From Chitinophaga niabensis (lineage in GTDB: Bacteria > Bacteroidota > Bacteroidia > Chitinophagales > Chitinophagaceae): a DNA stretch of 64,000 bases. The stretch spans positions 1,989,001-2,053,000 of the forward strand of contig NZ_CP154260.1 of assembly GCF_039545795.1 (NCBI RefSeq), given 5' to 3'. Positions 1-11,100 of the stretch are shown here, in pieces (the first letter of the stretch is position 1; every line of letters starts with the position of its first letter). Made by a program: the position numbers and the translations under genes. The notes under the pieces were generated by a model, which was given only the letters and a program-made list of their open reading frames with translations, was not told where the DNA came from and made no database searches.

Positions 1-1
1 A

Positions 2-2245
2 GCCACTAATATTGATTACCTCCGGCAGATCATGCGTACCGGTGTTTTCCGGGAAGTTACCCTGACCGCCAGTAATGGCAGTGAGAAAACAAAGTTTTAC
101 CTGAGCGGAACTTATAAACGTACGGTAGCCAATATCCGGGGCTCGGAGATGAACCAGTTCAACTTCCGTGTTAATATAGATCATACCTGGAATAAATTTA
201 TCCGCCTGGGGGCCAGTGTTGCACCGTCCCTGAATAAAGAATACCGTTTGGGTTCAGGCTCTGTAACTGCCGCCGGTGGTTATGGCGCAGCCGTATCAAC
301 GAACCTGCCTATTTATCCATTGTATAAGGAAGACGGTACTTATTTCAACCCATGGACCAACCCGCTGGCTTTTCTCAACAGGGACCTGTATGAGAACACC
401 AGCAAGAGGATACGCCTGCTGGCATCTGCTTATTTTGAAGCCGATCTGTTACCCGGCCTGAAGTCCAGGACCAATGTACAGCGGGAGGATATGGACCAGC
501 TGGGCCGTACTTACATTGACGGAATGCTCCGGCTGCGGACCAATTCTGCCAGCACTATCAGCCCTTTTGCGGACGATCAGCTGGCCAGAACATCACATCA
601 GAACTCTTATGGTTTTATCAATTCTATAGAAAGCTTTTTTACGTATGACAGATCTGTTGGGAAGAAACATAAATTAAATGCAGTGCTGGGGATGCGCTTT
701 TCGCAAATAGACATGCGGTATGAGGCCATGTACGGAGAGAATTATGCGAACAGGCATTTATTGTATCCATCCCTGGCAGCGTATATCGACAATGCTTTTC
801 AAACGGGCGCTGTTGGAGAACCTTCCGCCAACCTTGGTTACTTTTTTCGTGTAAACTACAAGTACCGCGAGAAATATAATGTGAGCCTGGTAGTGAACAG
901 GGATGGCAGTTCACGTTTTGGCAGGAACATGCGTTTCGGAACATTCCCTGCGGTTTCCGTAGGCTGGATACTTTCTGATGAACCTTTCCTGAAGAACGCC
1001 ACTTTTATAGACCTGCTTAAACTGCGTGTGAGTGGAGGATTAACAGGTAATGCACAAGGGATCAGCAACATCGCTCACATTGCCAACTGGAGCACGAGCC
1101 AGAATACTTCCGGTTATATGGGCTCTGCCACCAGTACGCCTGCCCGTCCTGCTAACCCTAACCTGCACTGGGAGAAGGGCGTAAAGTATGATGCAGGTAT
1201 TGATGTTACTTTATTTAAGAACCGGCTGGACGCAACGGTTGATGTGTATCATTACACAACACAGGATCTGCTGCTGTCCATTCCTACCGGTACAACTTTT
1301 GGTTACGGGGCACCGGGTAGCAGTCAAACATACCTGGAGAACAGGGGAAACCTGGTGAACAAAGGAATAGAATTCGCCATCAGCTCTACCAACGTTCAAG
1401 GTGCATTCACCTGGAAAACAAATTTCAATATCAGCTTTAATCAAACACATATTCTCAGCTTAGGCGGGCTGACGCCGGAAACGGTTTCAGGTGGCGCCGG
1501 GGATGTACAATTATACGTTGGATATCAGGGGCCGGTATTCTATCTTGTTGAATGGGCTGGTGTAGACCCTGCCACCGGCGGGGAACTGATCCGTGATAAG
1601 AATAACAAAGTGGTACTGGCCAGCAGCCTCAATGCACAGGAACTGGCACAGGCAAAGAAACCACAGTTCGATAAACTGCCTGCGCCGAAATTTTATGGTG
1701 GTATCGGTAATACATTTTCTTACAAAGGATTTTCATTGAGTGTTTTCTTTTCCTACCGCGTAGGGAACTATATCCTGGATGCAGGAGAACGGGTGGCCAG
1801 TTATGTGGGTAATATTAATTTCAACAATGGTGGAACCTTTATCAATATCGGCAACCTGTCCGCCAAAGTAATGGACCGGTGGAATAAGCCGGGGCAGGTT
1901 ACAGATGTGCCGAAGCTGTATTATAATGATGCCGTCAATGATAAATTAAGAGGTACCAATACTACGCGTTTCTTATCTGATGCATCTTTCATCCGCCTTA
2001 AGAATGCACAACTCAATTACACTGTTCCTGCAAACATATACTCTAGGGTGCGGCTTAAATCAGCACGTATTTTCCTGACCGGGCAAAATCTTTTGCTGTT
2101 CACCAGGTTCAAAGGTGTTGATCCGGAAGCGGCTAATATCCCCGTGACCACTGATAACCGTGACCGGAATTTCAGCTACGGTATCATTCAGAATGTAGTG
2201 CCCCAACCCAGGACGGTTACACTTGGGGTGAATGTAGGATTTTAA
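2..2245 (+). CDS. SusC-family TonB-dependent outer-membrane transporter, 5' end outside window
   Basis: This is the C-terminal part of a SusC/RagA-type TonB-dependent transporter, which imports glycan fragments across the outer membrane together with a SusD lipoprotein. The reading frame is open from the first bases, so the N-terminal signal, any carboxypeptidase-regulatory-like domain and the plug lie to the left. What remains is the 22-strand barrel, with the SusC hallmarks GSEKTKFYLSGTY near the start, RDGSSRFG, and the closing strand VTLGVNVGF. A SusD gene follows after 10 bases. The barrel closely resembles that of the next SusC (both carry VDPATG and a GNYxLDxGER segment), which suggests a tandem duplication of the pair. 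An ATG at 32 is an internal methionine, not a start. Confidence 0.95.
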   Translation, partial: ATNIDYLRQIMRTGVFREVTLTASNGSEKTKFYLSGTYKRTVANIRGSEMNQFNFRVNIDHTWNKFIRLGASVAPSLNKEYRLGSGSVTAAGGYGAAVSTNLPIYPLYKEDGTYFNPWTNPLAFLNRDLYENTSKRIRLLASAYFEADLLPGLKSRTNVQREDMDQLGRTYIDGMLRLRTNSASTISPFADDQLARTSHQNSYGFINSIESFFTYDRSVGKKHKLNAVLGMRFSQIDMRYEAMYGENYANRHLLYPSLAAYIDNAFQTGAVGEPSANLGYFFRVNYKYREKYNVSLVVNRDGSSRFGRNMRFGTFPAVSVGWILSDEPFLKNATFIDLLKLRVSGGLTGNAQGISNIAHIANWSTSQNTSGYMGSATSTPARPANPNLHWEKGVKYDAGIDVTLFKNRLDATVDVYHYTTQDLLLSIPTGTTFGYGAPGSSQTYLENRGNLVNKGIEFAISSTNVQGAFTWKTNFNISFNQTHILSLGGLTPETVSGGAGDVQLYVGYQGPVFYLVEWAGVDPATGGELIRDKNNKVVLASSLNAQELAQAKKPQFDKLPAPKFYGGIGNTFSYKGFSLSVFFSYRVGNYILDAGERVASYVGNINFNNGGTFINIGNLSAKVMDRWNKPGQVTDVPKLYYNDAVNDKLRGTNTTRFLSDASFIRLKNAQLNYTVPANIYSRVRLKSARIFLTGQNLLLFTRFKGVDPEAANIPVTTDNRDRNFSYGIIQNVVPQPRTVTLGVNVGF

Positions 2246-2255
2246 ACAAACGAGC

Positions 2256-3746
2256 ATGAAAAAATTATTCTTCTTCATATTACTTTCACTGCCGCTGATC
2301 ACTTTCCAGGCCTGTGAAAAAAGGCTGGACATTGTTCCCGCATCTGTTTCTCCTGAATCCCTCATCCTGTCCAGCGTGGATGGATTGAACGGAGGACTCA
2401 ACTTTGCTTACCAGCAGTTGCATACAGACCTGGGCAGGCATTTTACGATATGGTCTGAATTACTGTCGGATCATTTATTGGTAAGAGGTGGCGCTGTATT
2501 GCCTACGCAGCAGTTTATCTATGACCGGAACCTCGATGCGGTTGCAACGGAGCCGGTGAGTTCTACTGATCCCCGCCTGGTGAGCGATGTGCGTTTGCGG
2601 GATATGTATAACTGTGTGAACACGGCCGCGCTTATTTTGCGTGCCTGTGAAAACGGACTGGCGGAAAGCGATCTTACCTATGCCGATAATAAGGACCGCA
2701 TCATGGGAGAATGTTATTTCCTGCGTGCCGTTTGCCATTTTGAACTGGTAAGATATTGGGCGCTTCCATGGGGCACTACGGCAGATAACAGCCATCCCGG
2801 CATTATTATTAATGAACAACCGGTGGATGACCGTATAAGCCAGATCAAACCACGCGCCAGCGTTGCAAAGGTATATGAGTTCATTATCCGTGACCTTCAA
2901 AAGGCAGATAGCCTGCTGCCGGAAACCTTTGTTCAGGGTGTTCATTCCGGTGTTTATAAAGGCCGTGCCTACAGGGATGCCGCAAAAGGATTTCTGGCAA
3001 AAGTATATTTCCAGCAGGGCAATTATGTACAGGCAAAGGAAATGATCGATCAACTGATAGGCAGTACACCTGGTGTGATCACGGGGTATCCGTTACAAGC
3101 CAGTCTCACGCAATTGTTCTCAGCCAGGGGAGCGGAAAATACAGATCCCGAATGTATCTATCAAACCACGAGTTCCACGGCTATCAATGCTTCACAGGCT
3201 ACCTACTGGAACAGCACCAACCCGGAAAGCATTTATCCAAGATCTGCAACTGTTGCCTCCAAAGGTATTGCTACCATGCAGTTTATAACAGATGCACATT
3301 TCTATCCGCAGGACCTGCGGCTGACCCTGTTCAAAACATTATCTGACGGAAGGATCAGCCCCACGAAATACTGCCTCGTGGATTTTTTCAATATACCATT
3401 GATCAGATCTGCAGAAATGGTACTGGACAGGGCAGAGATCTATGCATCAGACAACCGGCTGGAGGATGCGGTGGCAGATTGTAATACCGTACGGCAAAGA
3501 GCGCAGATCCCTTTGCTCACCATACCTATTTCCAAAGAAGCATTGCTGGATTCCATCCGTACAGAACGCATCCGTGAACTCTGCTTCGAAGGAGACAGGT
3601 TACATGATCTCAGAAGAAAGAAACAAATGGTGCTGCCGGGTGAACGCGCCGGGATACAACCGCTTGCATGGAACAGTAAGGACCTTGTGTTAAAATATTC
3701 ACAGGAAGACATGGCAAGGAATCCGCAGCTGGAAAATAATTACTGA
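2256..3746 (+). CDS. SusD/RagB-family glycan-binding lipoprotein
   Basis: This SusD-like surface lipoprotein caps the preceding SusC barrel and binds the glycan ligand. It is 496 residues long, normal for the family. It has a lipoprotein signal peptide with the lipidated Cys at about residue 20 (ITFQAC). It also has the alpha-helical TPR-like core (GECYFLRAVCHFELVRYW around residues 150-167) and the C-terminal RxxRxxELCFEGDRLHDLRR signature common to SusD proteins. Its stop codon overlaps the start codon of the next SusC by one base (TGATG at 3744-3748), so the two pairs are probably translationally coupled. The specific ligand cannot be read from sequence; the downstream genes suggest a decorated pectin. 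Confidence 0.95.
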   Translation: MKKLFFFILLSLPLITFQACEKRLDIVPASVSPESLILSSVDGLNGGLNFAYQQLHTDLGRHFTIWSELLSDHLLVRGGAVLPTQQFIYDRNLDAVATEPVSSTDPRLVSDVRLRDMYNCVNTAALILRACENGLAESDLTYADNKDRIMGECYFLRAVCHFELVRYWALPWGTTADNSHPGIIINEQPVDDRISQIKPRASVAKVYEFIIRDLQKADSLLPETFVQGVHSGVYKGRAYRDAAKGFLAKVYFQQGNYVQAKEMIDQLIGSTPGVITGYPLQASLTQLFSARGAENTDPECIYQTTSSTAINASQATYWNSTNPESIYPRSATVASKGIATMQFITDAHFYPQDLRLTLFKTLSDGRISPTKYCLVDFFNIPLIRSAEMVLDRAEIYASDNRLEDAVADCNTVRQRAQIPLLTIPISKEALLDSIRTERIRELCFEGDRLHDLRRKKQMVLPGERAGIQPLAWNSKDLVLKYSQEDMARNPQLENNY

Positions 3747-6574
3747 TGAAAATATCACTTCTCATGATAAGAAAAATATTTACAGGCCTGTTCCTGTTGC
3801 TGGGCATGGTAACTGTGGCTACTGCACAGGTAGACGCAGATTCTTTGCTGGTGCAGGCAGGTTACCGTAAAATACCTGCAATTTATGTAGCAGGGTCTAT
3901 CGCTTCTTTAGGAAGCAGAGCGATGGAGAACCTGGTGGTGCCCAACCTGAAAGCTGCCATGCAGGGAAAGATGGCAGGTGTGCATACGGTTCAGGCAAAC
4001 GGGATGCCATCCGCCGAAGTGGCGGTGAGGGTAAGGGGAACAGGTTCCATTTATGGGGAAACAGAACCTTTGTATGTAATAGACGGGATACCTGTATATG
4101 CAGGCCCGCGTGAGATCGCGCCGGAAGGCATTGGTGGAAACTGGGGGGCTGTGTTCAATGCCTTAAGTGATATCAATCCTATGGACATAGCATCTATACA
4201 GGTGTTGAAAGATGCAGGCGCCGCCGCTATTTATGGTGCAAGGGGCGCCAACGGCGTCATCCTGATCACTACTAAAAATGCCAGGCCCAACAGATCTGAT
4301 GTGCGGCTGGATTACTATACCGGCATCACACAAACCACTAACCGGGTTCGTTTATTGAACGGGCCGGATTATCTCCGGTTGCTGGATCAGGCCTGGCAGA
4401 ACAGCGGGCAAACAGGAGAAGGCCCCCTGCCGGTTGTTGAAGGTTTCAACAGGGCCACTGCAACAGGTGTGAATTCAGATCATTTATCACAGGTGCTGGG
4501 TCAGGGGAGTGTGCAGCAATTATCTTTATCCGCCTCAAGTGGTACGGCCAAAAGCGCTTTTTACTTTTCGGGTTCTTACCGGAAGGAAGCGGGCATACTT
4601 ACGGGTAATGATCTTACCCGTTATACCGGTAAGGTTAAATTTACGAATCAGCTGACCTCAAAACTTAGTATCAATGCAAACATTGGCATGAACTACAGCG
4701 AGTACTTTAATATGCCTGTTGGAAGAAGTGAAGGTGGAGGTTTTGGCGCCGCACAAAGGAACCTGCCGGTATTTCCATGGTACCATCCGAACGGCACCTA
4801 TTTTTATGCATCAGATCCCGCTGTGTACCATCTTCCCGGTTCTAACATTATGAGCTTTATGAGTAAGAATGATTATGATAATGAAGAGCAAACGAAACGG
4901 GTGTTTGTTGCAGCAGGTTTGGGGTATAAGGTGATGAAGGGACTGGAATTACGGGTAGATGCAGCGATGGACCAATACTATCATACCCGCCGTGATTACA
5001 TCTCCAAACGTTTGCGGTATGGATCAGTTGGTTCAGGTACCGGCCGCGAAGGTACTCCTCTTGCTTATGCGGGTTACGAGAAATATTCTGAAAACGTATA
5101 CAACCTGCTCGCTACGCTTTCCTATAAAAAGATAAAGGGCGCACATAATCTTTCCGTATTGGGAGGGTTTGAGGTTTACTACAATGATAATCCTTATTTC
5201 TTTGCAGAAGGAGAGGGTTTTGTGAGTGATTTCCTGCGCCAGCCGGCTGCTGCGGCTTACAGGAACCAGATCACGCCTGAAGCATTGGTGACCAATGTGA
5301 ATGTATTGACCGGTTATTTTGCTACTGCGGATTATGTGTTTAAAGAAAGATACTTATTGAACGCGACTGTGCGGGTAGATGCTTCTTCCCGTTTTGGCGC
5401 GGATAATAAGTACCAGGTATTCCCGGCTTTATCCGCAGGTTATATTTTCTCCGGTGCACTAAAGTTGCGTGCGAGTTATGGATGGACGGGCAATTACGGG
5501 ATCGGCAATTATTCTTCGCTGGAAAGATGGGGCATCAGCCCTTCTTCCCGTTACCTGTTACAGGCAGGTGTGCATGCATTAGGACTTGGAAGCCCTTCGC
5601 TTAAACCGGAAAAACAGGAACAGATCAATATAGGGGCGGATTTTTCCTTGCTGAAAGGCCGCATCAGTGGATCCCTGGATATATACAACCGTACCACAAA
5701 AGATATGATACTCCTGTTCCCGGTTCCCTTGTCCTCCGGTGTAAAAGAACCTGGTTTGTTGTTAAATGGCGGCGCTATGCGTAACAGGGGCATTGAACTG
5801 AACATCGCTTCCAGAAACGTGCAGGGCGTTTTCACCTGGAATACGGAACTTTCCATTGCACATAATCAGAATAAGATATCAGACCTGGGAGGATTATCGC
5901 CGGACCAGGTGAGTGCGCATAAAAACATCGTTAACTATACCGGGCATGCTGCCGGTGTTTATTACCTGGCGGAATATGCGGGAGTAGATCCTGCAACAGG
6001 GCAGGAGCTGATCTATGACCGCGACCGTAAAGTGGTACCGGCTATATCCGCTGCCCGGATAGACAGTGCACGTATCCCGCATTTTAATAAACCTTCTGCA
6101 CCTAAGTTTTTCGGTGGGCTGAATAATATTTTCACGTATAAGAATTTTGACCTCTCTGCCTTTATCACTTTTTCATATGGCAACTACCTGCTGGATGAAG
6201 GTGAGCGGGAACTGAGCTACCTGAAAGGAAAGAATAACCTGCTGGCAACAGCCACACAGGCTTCTTTTCCGAAGTTGCGTTACAACGATCCTGTTGCAGG
6301 CAGTAATACCACCCGCTTTTTACATGATGCTTCCTATCTCCGTATGAAAAATCTCACACTGGGGTATGCTATCAAAAAAATAAAATTCCTGAAAGAAGCA
6401 AGGATATATCTCACTGCGCAGAACCTTTTCACCCTTACCCGTTTCCCCGGTTGGGACCCGGAAGTGGCAGGCAGTTACCTGACTAATGCGGAAAGAAGTT
6501 TAAACCAGGGTATCACTTATATGGACCTGCCGCAGGTAAGGAGTTTTGTGGCAGGCATCAATGTGAAGTTGTAA
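3746..6574 (+). CDS. SusC-family TonB-dependent transporter lacking the usual N-terminal extension
   Basis: This is a SusC-type transporter of 942 residues with a signal peptide cleaved near residue 27 (ATAQ). The plug domain starts almost at once (about residues 55-180, with the VRVRGTGSIYGETEPLYVIDGIPV and DAGAAAIYGARGANGVILITT hallmarks), followed by the beta-barrel. Most SusC proteins carry a carboxypeptidase-D-regulatory-like domain of about 80 residues before the plug. Here there is only a short linker, so this copy is short for the family. The start overlaps the upstream SusD stop by one base, and its SusD partner follows after 18 bases. The barrel is similar to that of the first SusC in the window, which fits tandem duplication and divergence. 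Confidence 0.94.
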   Translation: MKISLLMIRKIFTGLFLLLGMVTVATAQVDADSLLVQAGYRKIPAIYVAGSIASLGSRAMENLVVPNLKAAMQGKMAGVHTVQANGMPSAEVAVRVRGTGSIYGETEPLYVIDGIPVYAGPREIAPEGIGGNWGAVFNALSDINPMDIASIQVLKDAGAAAIYGARGANGVILITTKNARPNRSDVRLDYYTGITQTTNRVRLLNGPDYLRLLDQAWQNSGQTGEGPLPVVEGFNRATATGVNSDHLSQVLGQGSVQQLSLSASSGTAKSAFYFSGSYRKEAGILTGNDLTRYTGKVKFTNQLTSKLSINANIGMNYSEYFNMPVGRSEGGGFGAAQRNLPVFPWYHPNGTYFYASDPAVYHLPGSNIMSFMSKNDYDNEEQTKRVFVAAGLGYKVMKGLELRVDAAMDQYYHTRRDYISKRLRYGSVGSGTGREGTPLAYAGYEKYSENVYNLLATLSYKKIKGAHNLSVLGGFEVYYNDNPYFFAEGEGFVSDFLRQPAAAAYRNQITPEALVTNVNVLTGYFATADYVFKERYLLNATVRVDASSRFGADNKYQVFPALSAGYIFSGALKLRASYGWTGNYGIGNYSSLERWGISPSSRYLLQAGVHALGLGSPSLKPEKQEQINIGADFSLLKGRISGSLDIYNRTTKDMILLFPVPLSSGVKEPGLLLNGGAMRNRGIELNIASRNVQGVFTWNTELSIAHNQNKISDLGGLSPDQVSAHKNIVNYTGHAAGVYYLAEYAGVDPATGQELIYDRDRKVVPAISAARIDSARIPHFNKPSAPKFFGGLNNIFTYKNFDLSAFITFSYGNYLLDEGERELSYLKGKNNLLATATQASFPKLRYNDPVAGSNTTRFLHDASYLRMKNLTLGYAIKKIKFLKEARIYLTAQNLFTLTRFPGWDPEVAGSYLTNAERSLNQGITYMDLPQVRSFVAGINVKL

Positions 6575-6592
6575 TTTTTAAAAAGCAGTAAC

Positions 6593-8080
6593 ATGAAGAA
6601 ATTATTATTCATATCGTTGGCAGCTGTCCTTATCGCCGGTTGTTCAAAATACATCGATGAACCGGATAATTCCACCCTGACCACGGAGATGCTGTTCAAT
6701 TCCAGTCGTGACCTGGATAACCTGTTATACGGGGCTTATGGCGCTATTGCCAATAATGCTACGCTGGCCGGTAACTGGCGGGTTTTCCCGGAATTGCTGG
6801 CAGACCAGGTAACGGTGAATGTGGCGGAGCCTTCTACCGCAGACCCTTACACGAAATTGTACGACCGCATACTGAGTGAGGCAGAATACGCAGATAATTA
6901 TCAGCAGGCTTATATGGCTTTGCAAAGCGCTAATACGGCCATATACGCTATAGAGAATAACCTGATCACTAAAGCAAAGGACCCGGAGTTTTCTGATTCC
7001 ACACGGAACAGGATATTGGGAGAAGCCTATTTTATCAGGGGATTGGTACATTTTGAACTGGTGCGTTATTATGGTCATCAGTACGGGTATCATTCAACGG
7101 ACGCGAACAGCGGCATCGTACTGAAAATAAAACCTATGCTGAATGTAAAAGGCATTGCTGATATAGAGAATGTGAAACGTGCCACCGTAGAGGAAGTGTA
7201 TCAACAGGTGATCCGTGACTTCAAAGATGCGGAAAGCCTGATGCCGCCTGTACCGCTTCGCCGTGGCAGGGCAACTAACAAGGCGGCGGCTGCTTACCTG
7301 GCCCGGGTATATTTTCAGATGAATGATCTCCCCAATGCGCTTATACAGATCAATAAAGTGATCGGTTCCACGCCTGGTTTCATAGATCCGGAATTCAAGC
7401 TGGTGCGCTCACCGGCAACCGGTAATTTAACTACTGCACAAACAGTGGCGAATGTAAGCGCCGCATTTAAATCCTCCGGCACTTCACTGAAAGTATCGGA
7501 GAATATATTTGATCTTGTGGGCGTTGCGGCTTACCCCGTGAATGGTGTAATGAACCGGAAATATTACCGGACCACCGCTGTGAATCCACAGCTGGCCATC
7601 AGTAATGCCTATATGACGGAAGCTGCTTTTGCGAACAACGATGCCCGTAAAACAGGTTTGATCACTACAGCCAACGGTAAAAATTATTCAAAGAAGTATG
7701 ATCAGGCACTGATGAACATCCCGGTGATACGTTCGGCAGAACTGCTTCTGGACAGGGCAGAGATCTTTGCCCTGCAGGGTAATACGGCGGATGCAACGAA
7801 AGATGTGAACCTGGTCAGGGACCGGGCTATTCCCTTATACAATATGAACACGGTGATCACTCCGGCTAATATACTGGCAGAAGTGAGAAGGGAGCGTATC
7901 CGCGAACTGGGGTGTGAAGGAGACCGGTTGCATCAGCTGCGCCGGATACAGTTGAATATAGGACCAGGCGACCGCCCGGCGGTATCTCCTTTGCCCTGGA
8001 ACAGCAATAAGCTGTTGTTTAAGATACCTGAAGCAGAAATAAGAGCAACAAGAGGGGCCATTGTTCAGAACCCTGATTGA
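6593..8080 (+). CDS. SusD/RagB-family lipoprotein
   Basis: This SusD-like lipoprotein of 495 residues is the partner of the SusC just upstream. The lipobox is LIAGC, with Cys at about residue 17. The helical core contains GEAYFIRGLVHFELVRYYG, and the C-terminal ERIRELGCEGDRLHQLRR signature is nearly the same as in the SusD at 2256-3746, so the two are paralogues. It is likely to sit on the cell surface as a lid on the SusC barrel. The next gene begins 25 bases later on the same strand, so they probably share a transcript. Confidence 0.95.
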   Translation: MKKLLFISLAAVLIAGCSKYIDEPDNSTLTTEMLFNSSRDLDNLLYGAYGAIANNATLAGNWRVFPELLADQVTVNVAEPSTADPYTKLYDRILSEAEYADNYQQAYMALQSANTAIYAIENNLITKAKDPEFSDSTRNRILGEAYFIRGLVHFELVRYYGHQYGYHSTDANSGIVLKIKPMLNVKGIADIENVKRATVEEVYQQVIRDFKDAESLMPPVPLRRGRATNKAAAAYLARVYFQMNDLPNALIQINKVIGSTPGFIDPEFKLVRSPATGNLTTAQTVANVSAAFKSSGTSLKVSENIFDLVGVAAYPVNGVMNRKYYRTTAVNPQLAISNAYMTEAAFANNDARKTGLITTANGKNYSKKYDQALMNIPVIRSAELLLDRAEIFALQGNTADATKDVNLVRDRAIPLYNMNTVITPANILAEVRRERIRELGCEGDRLHQLRRIQLNIGPGDRPAVSPLPWNSNKLLFKIPEAEIRATRGAIVQNPD

Positions 8081-8105
8081 TAAATAGTAAAAGTATAACC
8101 GCACC

Positions 8106-11100
8106 ATGCAACGGAAATGTATTTTAGTCTGGATCTTTTTAATGTTAACGGATATGATATCCCATGCCCAGGAAAGCGATCCTTTTGCACCCTGGTTAAC
8201 AGGGCAGCCGCCTGCTGTGGCGGAGGACCTGGGTACTGAGACAATGGCAGACGGTATCCGGGTACAGAAGCTGGTATTTCGTTCGCGAACAGGATCATTT
8301 GTTTATGCGGCCATTGCTTTTCCTGCCGGCAAGGGACCTTTTCCCGGTTTGCTGAGATTACATGGCGGAGGTGGTGCGGCAGATATCCCTGCTGCCATCA
8401 GTTCTGCAAAAGCCGGTTATGCGTCTATAGTGATCGATATTCCCGGCATTGCAGGTGTAAAGGCAAGAAGCCCCAAAACTACAGGCCCCTGGAATGGACG
8501 GGCTATGATCACGGCAAAACCGGATGTAACTTATAGCGCTTTGTTTGATGCCGTATTAAGTTCCGTGCAGGCATTCTATTTACTGCGTGCGCAGCCTGGC
8601 GTTGATAAGAACAGGATGTGCATTGCAGGCGCTTCATGGGGTGGATACACTGCTACGATGGTGGCTGCTTTACTGGATAAGGATAATACGGCCACCTGGT
8701 CTGTATTCGGGTCCGGCAATTTTGAGTTGGGCGCTTATGAAAAAGATCATATCAATAAGCTGCCGGCAGATGAACGCAGCAGGTGGCAACGCTGGCTTGA
8801 TCCGGGAAGAAGGGCGCAAAATATCAGTAAGCCTTATTTCATTTCTACAGCCTCTAACGACAGGCACTGGTCATGGATGGCAGTGCAGGCCACCAACGCG
8901 CGGATGAAAGGACCGGTGAACCAGTTCTATTCTCCCAATGATAATCATGCCATCAATTACCGCGGCGCCAAAAACATGCTGCGTTTCTTTGATCACTATG
9001 TAAAACAAACAGCGCCGCCATTACCGGTGGTGACAGCCGAAAAAACAGTACGCCTGAAAGACGGAAGGCTGCAGGTGAATTTTACTGCAAAACATGTTGA
9101 GCATGTTGTAAAAGCAGAAGTATACTATACAGGTAAAGACAGCATCTGGACAGCCAAAAAATGGATACCGGCAGCAACTGTTAAAAACGGCAACGGATTT
9201 ACAGCTTATCTGCCTTCCTCTGAAACATGCTACTGGTATGCCATTGTAAGTGCAAAGAACGGAAATGATACGATAGCCTGTTCCAGCCTGGTACAGGAAG
9301 TTGACCCCGCGGCAGGATTGCCCCTGATCTTCCATAGCGGGGAAACGGCAGGCGCAGGTGATGTGTTTGGATTGCAAGGCACGTATTTCGGTCAATGGCC
9401 GGAAGTTTGGTATGCGCCCATTGAAGGTGATGAGAAAACATTGAAGCCTGCAGGCAAATTATCTGTGCTCAGTGCATCTGACAGGAATATCACGGCGCAA
9501 TTACCGGATACAGGTATTAAAAAAGGCCAGCTCCTGGCAGTATGGGTAAAAAACAGCTACGGGTTTAGTAAACCAGTATTCCTTAATAAGGCAAGAGCTG
9601 TTTCCGTTGAACATGATGAGATCATGCCTGAACAATCATTTCGCATTTTTGGCCGTAATCTTGTTGCTGAAGGCTATCAGCCGGTAGTGCAACTGAAGGC
9701 GGGAAAAAGTATTTTAGTTGCAAAAACAGATCACGCGGACGCATATACGATAACTGTAACCGCTCCTGCCGGCGTGAAGAAAGGAGTACGGTATTCTATT
9801 ATGATCAGCAACGGCGCCGGTAATGCATGGGGCACATCCCTGGCGGAGGAGCATATTACAGGACGTGCGCCGGGTGCAGATCCTTTCCATCTAAAGGTGC
9901 CCTGGGGCGCGGACTTCTCTTTCTCAAAAGAAAGATATAATGTAAAAACGGATCCGCGTTTAACTGTAAAAGCTAAAGGGGATGGTTTAACGGACGACAG
10001 GAAAGCCATTCAGCAGGCAATAGACCTGGTACATAAAAAAGGCGGCGGTGTTGTATACCTGCCTGCCGGTAAATATAAATTAGAGATCCCTTCTGGTAGC
10101 GGATTGGTGATGCAGTCTAAAGTAGTGCTGCAGGGAGAGGGGCCGGAACAAACGATCATTCAATATGGCTATGGTACACCTCCGCCGTATCCTAATCCTA
10201 TCGGTAAAGGCGGATGGCCTGATTCCACAACAGATGGCGTAGCTATCCTATGGCCTTTGAAAACAACGCTCAGCGGCCTGTATAACCTGCAGGTGCAGAA
10301 TGTGAATACCAGCGGCCGCTGGCGGCACAGCCTTAAAAATATGCAGCCAGCCCTGTTACAACCGGGTGCTGCGGGGTCAAAATTCTTTGTTTCCCGTTGC
10401 ATATTTGATCTTGCCGTAGCCTGGGGATTATCCTGGGGGTATGTGGACCGTATGGTGATCACAGATTGCAGTTTTGAATCAAAGGCACAGGTAACATGGC
10501 CATGGATGTGGCATTGCAACGGATCTACCAATTTTGTGGTCCGCAATAATATCTTCCGTTACAGTGCAGGGCGTTTTGGTTTTAATGAAGCTTATAATGG
10601 TATCATCGAGAACAATCATATTACCCGCCTTGGTGATCTGCAAACCGCAAAAGGAGAAACCGGCGGGTTCAACATTGATTATTCTTCGGATATCATGGTG
10701 CTGAATAATCGAATGGATGTGGAAGGAAGAGAAATTGAGTACCATAACCAGGGGGAAACCATCTTAAGCCAGGGAGGGGATCCTAAACAAATGGATGCGG
10801 GCATTGCTACCGGCGCTACCAGTAACACACTTACAGATACAAAGAAGAACTGGGGCCTCATCAGAACGCCCAGGCTCAATTCCTGCGATGTGATCGCTAT
10901 TGTAGATGGAAAGGGAGCAGGGCAGTGGAGAAGGATATTGAAGAACAATGCCGGCACCATTACAATTGAGCGCACATGGGAAGTAATACCGGACCAGAGC
11001 AGTCATTATATACTCACGCGCTGGTCTGCAGAAGACTGGCTGGTGAAAGGAAATATACTTGAGGGTAATAACCGCGGCATCTGGTTCTATTGTGGTAATA

